In this document: positions 60,916 to 64,000 of the stretch, in pieces
Layout of the letters: every line of letters begins with the position of its first letter
How positions within the stretch are numbered: the first letter of the stretch is position 1
NCBI RefSeq assembly: GCF_003031405.1
Contig: NZ_CP020469.1
Span: 2,728,001-2,792,000 of the forward strand
DNA: 64,000 bases
Reading direction: 5' to 3'
Source of the DNA: Halomonas sp. 'Soap Lake #6'
GTDB lineage: Bacteria; Pseudomonadota; Gammaproteobacteria; Pseudomonadales; Halomonadaceae
Notes under the pieces: model-generated
Told to the model about the DNA's origin: nothing
The model's input: the letters and a program-made list of their open reading frames with translations, nothing else
Database searches by the model: none
Translations under genes and position numbers: made by a program

Positions 60916-61893
60916 TTAACCTAGTGCTAACATGCCACTGGGCGCATCCCGTAGGTGAGCAAGGCGTGGATGCTGCCAAATCGGCGGAGCCGCGGTGCGC
61001 GGTATCAAGCTCATGCTTCCGGGGGCGGCATGGCTACCAGGAAAGTGAAAATCACTGCCCATAGAGGCGTATAAATCACGCTCAACCAGCTGGCGAGCTA
61101 AATCACGGGTGCTATCAGGGTTTTGCTGACCACTAACCAGCTCAACGCCTTGCCCGCCTGCAGCCTGAAAGGTATCCATTAGCAGGCCACGTTTGCGCCT
61201 GGTTAACCCATGGCGCAGTGGGTGTGCCAACACCGCCACACCACCTGAAGCCACTACCCACTTCACCGCATCACTAATTTCTGGCCAGAGGGCTTTTACA
61301 TCGCCTTTTTTACCACTACCCAGGTAACGCTTAAATGCGCTAGCCCAGTCAGCCACCATGCCATCGGCTACCAAGGCACGGGCAAAATCTGGACGCCCCA
61401 GCGGGCGCTCGCTTCCGGCCTGTAGCCGAGCTTTTTCCAGTGCGTTGGAAAGCCCCGCCTTCTCTAACCGCTCAGCAATGACCTCGGCTCGCTGTATACG
61501 CGCTACCCGCTGCTGCTCAAGCCCCTCCACCATAGGACCTTGCAGCCCACCAGGCATTAGCGCCACCACATGAATATTAATCCCCTGCCAACGCGTGGAT
61601 AACTCACAGCCTGGCACTAAGCAAAGCCCAGCATGCTGAGCAGCCTCTGCTGCCTCGGCTATGCCATCCATGGTGTCGTGATCGGTCAGCGCCATATAGC
61701 GAAGCCCACGCTCAGCACAGAGCGTAACCAGCTCGCTGGGCGTCAGCGCACCGTCAGATGCTGTGGAGTGCATGTGTAAATCCACCGGGTATCGCTGGTC
61801 GGCATCAAAGGTAAGGGGGAGAGAGTTTGCAGGAAGTAGGGGCATAAGCATGACGCCGTGTGGCGAGTTTGTCAGAATAGGCGTGTCAGACAC
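60916..61893 (-). CDS. rnm: 5'-3' exoribonuclease/PHP phosphoesterase RNase AM (YciV type)
   Basis: PHP-domain enzyme which in E. coli (YciV/RNase AM) trims 5' ends of rRNAs and removes short 5'-phosphorylated RNA. 325 residues. [18 protein letters not shown] (first metal histidines), [30 protein letters not shown] and the late GSDFHFPG motif are present. GTG at 61893 with AGGAAG seven bases upstream is used; ATG at 61851 is the alternative. It lies upstream of yciO, as in E. coli. Confidence 0.91.
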   Translation of the reverse strand: MSDTPILTNSPHGVMLMPLLPANSLPLTFDADQRYPVDLHMHSTASDGALTPSELVTLCAERGLRYMALTDHDTMDGIAEAAEAAQHAGLCLVPGCELSTRWQGINIHVVALMPGGLQGPMVEGLEQQRVARIQRAEVIAERLEKAGLSNALEKARLQAGSERPLGRPDFARALVADGMVADWASAFKRYLGSGKKGDVKALWPEISDAVKWVVASGGVAVLAHPLRHGLTRRKRGLLMDTFQAAGGQGVELVSGQQNPDSTRDLARQLVERDLYASMGSDFHFPGSHAAPGSMSLIPRTAAPPIWQHPRLAHLRDAPSGMLALG

Positions 61894-62010
61894 GAACAGG
61901 CTTCCTGTTTCCCTTTAATGGTTCACAGGCGCTCGCCATGGTGCGCGCTTACGCGGGTGCGGTCAATGTTACGCTGGACAATCGCCCCCTGCATTCAAGG
62001 AGTTATTTCC

Positions 62011-62310
62011 ATGCATTACGCCATTATCAGTGAAGATGTAGCTAACAGCTTGGAGCGCCGGTTATCGGCACGCCCAGATCACTTGGCTCGCCTAGAGGCC
62101 CTGCGCGATGAAGGCCGCCTGGTGTTAGCTGGCCCACACCCCGCCATTGACGCTGACAACCCGGGCGAAGCGGGCTTTAGCGGCAGCTTAGTCGTAGCGG
62201 AATTCGACAGCCTAGAAGCCGCACAGGCATGGGCAGATGCAGACCCATACATCATTGCAGGGGTCTATGCCAAGGTAATTGTTAAGCCGTTCAAAAAAGT
62301 TTTGCCTTGA
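62011..62310 (+). CDS. yciI: YciI family protein
   Basis: 99-residue dimeric alpha-beta barrel protein: [47 protein letters not shown] and [41 protein letters not shown]. The family's conserved aspartate and histidine positions are present. No activity is firmly assigned; a related domain degrades chlorinated muconolactone. AAGGAG precedes the ATG by eight bases. A nested terminator follows. Confidence 0.9.
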   Translation: MHYAIISEDVANSLERRLSARPDHLARLEALRDEGRLVLAGPHPAIDADNPGEAGFSGSLVVAEFDSLEAAQAWADADPYIIAGVYAKVIVKPFKKVLP

Positions 62311-62332
62311 CCCTTTTGGGCGAATATGGAGG

Positions 62333-62392
62333 GTCCGCCTGGTTTTTCACAGAGCCTGTGGAAAACTCTGTGCAAACCCAGCGGACGCTTTT
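62333..62392 (+). terminator. Nested two-tier terminator after yciI
   Basis: Outer arms GTCCGC (62333-62338) and GCGGAC (62381-62386), extended by GGTTT/AAACC; inner perfect hairpin CACAGAG (62348-62354) / CTCTGTG (62366-62372); then GCTTTT. It separates yciI from mnmC. Confidence 0.8.
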
Positions 62393-62481
62393 CTACAGGC
62401 CAGTGATAACGCCCCGACTAGCAAATTGATCATTTTTTAACCAATTCTTATCGCTCACTTTATTAGTACGGGGATACCCGC

Positions 62482-64000
62482 GTGACCCAACGTCCAAACG
62501 CTTTACCTCCACTCGCGGCGTTAACCATACCAGCACTTACTTGGAACGAGGGGGCCCCCCACTCAACAGCGTTCGATGACGTCTATTTCACCCGCGGCGA
62601 TGGGCGCGCCGAAACCGAGCACGTTTTCTTGGGAGCTAACCACCTTCCCGAACGTTTTGCAGCGTGGCAGCATGCCCGCGCTTTTGTGATTGGTGAAACG
62701 GGCTTTGGCACCGGGCTAAATATGCTGTGCGCCTGGGCCTGCTTTGAACAGCATGCGCCAGCAAGCGCACGGCTACACCTGTTATCCACAGAAAAGTTTC
62801 CCCTTGACCAGTACTCTCTGACACGCGCATTAAGCGCTTGGCCTTCTCTCGCGGGTTATTCACAGCAACTGTGCTCCCTGTGGCCCGAGGCTGTTAGTGG
62901 TATCCACCGTTTACATCTTAGCGAGCGTGTAACTCTCGACCTGCATTTTGGTGATACCACCGAGCGGTTGAGCTTATTAGATGGCCAAGTGGACGCTTGG
63001 TTTTTGGACGGTTTTGCACCGTCTAAAAACGCTGAAATGTGGCAACCTGAACTGTTTGAAGCCATGGCTTCACGCTCCCGCCCAGGTGCCACCTTTGCCA
63101 CTTTTACCTGCGCTGGCATTGTGAAGCGTGGTCTAAAAGCAGCGGGATTTAGCTGGCAAAAAGTACCGGGGTTTGGGCGTAAACGGGAAATGCTCGCGGG
63201 TCATATCGATACGCCTCCCACCGACATGCGCCGCCAAGCAACACCTTGGTTTACCCCACCTACTGCGCATACTGCGACTCATGTGGTGGTCATAGGAGCA
63301 GGCATAGCAGGCTGCAGCGTAGCGGCCGCGCTAGCAAGACGTGGCTTACGCGTGACAGTGGTTGAACGGGATGCTCCCGGTGCTGGTGGCTCCGGTAACC
63401 GCCAGGGAGCCCTATACGTGAAGCTGGCAGCGGAGACCAATCACCAAAGCCGGTTCTATTTTGCGGGTATGCTCTACAGCCAGCGCTGGCTTAACCAGTT
63501 GACTACTGATGTGCCGCTGAATACGCCGCTATGGCAACCCTGTGGCGTGGTACAACTTGCCTTAAGCGACAAAGAAGCCAATCGTCAACAGCGCTTTATG
63601 GACCGCCATTCGCTGCCAGAGAAGGTCGTGACGGCTCAATCGGAAGACCTTAGTAAGCTAGTGGGGGTTCCGGTTAATGCTAACCACGGGTTGTTTTATC
63701 CCCAGGCTGGCTGGGTGCGGCCTAAGTTGCTATGCGAACAGCTGGTTAAGCACCCGAATATCACTCTGTATCAAGGGGAAGTAACCGCACTACACCAGCA
63801 AGGCAACGCATGGCAGATTATGTTGGCCAGTGGAGAGTCTATCAACGCAGATCAAGTAGTAGTGGCTAACGCAGCGCTTGCCAATCAATTTGCGCAAACC
63901 GCTGAGCTGCCGTTGCAGCAGGTACGTGGCCAAATCAGCGAACTGGCACTCCCAGAGGGGTTACAAGCCCCACAGCGAGTAGTATGCGCCGGTGGCTATG
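62482..64000 (+). CDS. mnmC: Bifunctional tRNA mnm5s2U biosynthesis protein MnmC (5' part, cut by window edge)
   Basis: Final steps of mnm5s2U34 formation: an FAD-dependent C-terminal domain converts cmnm5s2U to nm5s2U and an N-terminal SAM methyltransferase makes mnm5s2U. The frame starts with GTG at 62482 and is open to the window end (506 codons of about 650). MnmD part (to about 235): FVIGETGFGTGLNMLCAW and VDAWFLDGFAPSKNAEMW. FAD part from about 265: VVVIGAGIAGCSVAAALARRG (Rossmann GxGxxG) and GSGNRQGALYVKL. GGGG lies about 10 bases before the GTG. Confidence 0.93.
   Translation, partial: MTQRPNALPPLAALTIPALTWNEGAPHSTAFDDVYFTRGDGRAETEHVFLGANHLPERFAAWQHARAFVIGETGFGTGLNMLCAWACFEQHAPASARLHLLSTEKFPLDQYSLTRALSAWPSLAGYSQQLCSLWPEAVSGIHRLHLSERVTLDLHFGDTTERLSLLDGQVDAWFLDGFAPSKNAEMWQPELFEAMASRSRPGATFATFTCAGIVKRGLKAAGFSWQKVPGFGRKREMLAGHIDTPPTDMRRQATPWFTPPTAHTATHVVVIGAGIAGCSVAAALARRGLRVTVVERDAPGAGGSGNRQGALYVKLAAETNHQSRFYFAGMLYSQRWLNQLTTDVPLNTPLWQPCGVVQLALSDKEANRQQRFMDRHSLPEKVVTAQSEDLSKLVGVPVNANHGLFYPQAGWVRPKLLCEQLVKHPNITLYQGEVTALHQQGNAWQIMLASGESINADQVVVANAALANQFAQTAELPLQQVRGQISELALPEGLQAPQRVVCAGGY

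Noticed and set aside
62341..62375. DnaA box or origin-like sequence in the yciI-mnmC gap
   Set aside because: Contains TGTGGAAAA-type words but no TTATCCACA cluster; the nested hairpin with a T-run fits a terminator.

Overview
The window reads as a chromosomal segment of a moderately halophilic gammaproteobacterium of the family Halomonadaceae (Halomonas/Vreelandella type). The strongest evidence is a complete ectoine-degradation cluster, doeA-doeB-doeX-doeC-doeD (45143 down to 39158). It is supported by gammaproteobacterial neighbourhoods: apaH-apaG-rsmA-pdxA-surA-lptD with divergent amgK-murU, and ftsB-ispD-ispF-truD-surE-pcm-nlpD-rpoS. Base composition is even, in the mid-50s % GC by eye. 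I see no rRNA, tRNA, prophage, integron or CRISPR array. The only mobile element is a solitary IS200/IS605-type tnpB unit.

Layout. 1-8020: outer-membrane biogenesis, rRNA methylation and vitamin B6 genes on the minus strand, with divergent cell-wall recycling genes amgK-murU. 8097-11829: an OsmC protein, speD, a lipid A acyltransferase and alr. 12138-19415: rpoS-nlpD-DUF368-pcm-surE-truD-ispF-ispD-ftsB, read right to left, many with overlapping stop/start codons. 19548-26393: a FemAB/GNAT-like protein, an aldehyde dehydrogenase, hexR, ridA, an Lrp/AsnC regulator and leuA. 26403-31679: a frameshifted TraR/DksA gene, two paralogous tandem-Usp proteins flanking a fluoride-channel gene pair and an ACR3-like carrier, and a SulP transporter with an internal deletion. 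32199-37598: isocitrate dehydrogenase, a 1-Cys peroxiredoxin, and a zinc-sparing set (folE2, a COG0523 GTPase, a zinc-independent dksA2, divergent DUF1826) around a Zur-like palindrome. 37776-38903: a gene remnant, luxS and an ABM monooxygenase. 39158-45143: doe cluster. 45416-50868: ghrA, DUF3108, lysO, an SpmA-SpmB-like fusion and DUF3422. 50902-52285: tnpB element. 52383-64000: an OsmC-YcaO fusion, argA, pit with its DUF47 partner, a CYTH protein, a voltage-sensor K+ channel with a zinc ribbon, yciO, rnaAM, yciI and the 5' part of mnmC.

How genes work together. The doe set hydrolyses ectoine, deacetylates N-acetyl-diaminobutyrate, and converts diaminobutyrate through aspartate semialdehyde to aspartate, under DoeX. 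The dksA2/COG0523/folE2 operon substitutes zinc-free or metal-chaperoned proteins when zinc is scarce. DUF1826 is transcribed divergently from the same 115-bp gap and carries an HxD...H...R pattern like that of 2-oxoglutarate/Fe(II) oxygenases; this is my main functional hypothesis. AmgK-MurU salvages N-acetylmuramate, and SurE/Pcm/NlpD/RpoS is the classic stationary-phase block, here with a DUF368 (undecaprenyl-phosphate translocase family) gene inserted.

Several features are not explained by genes. Short tandem repeats with 12-, 14- or 18-bp units recur in at least six intergenic gaps, often directly after a stop codon. A terminator has a 46-nt loop made around a duplicated 13-mer. A long inverted repeat lies before the ycaO fusion gene, and nested inverted repeats lie before isocitrate dehydrogenase. 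Three genes look broken or decayed: the TraR/DksA frameshift, the SulP deletion, and a GyrI-like remnant. All calls rest on reading the sequence and on family knowledge; no database search was run.
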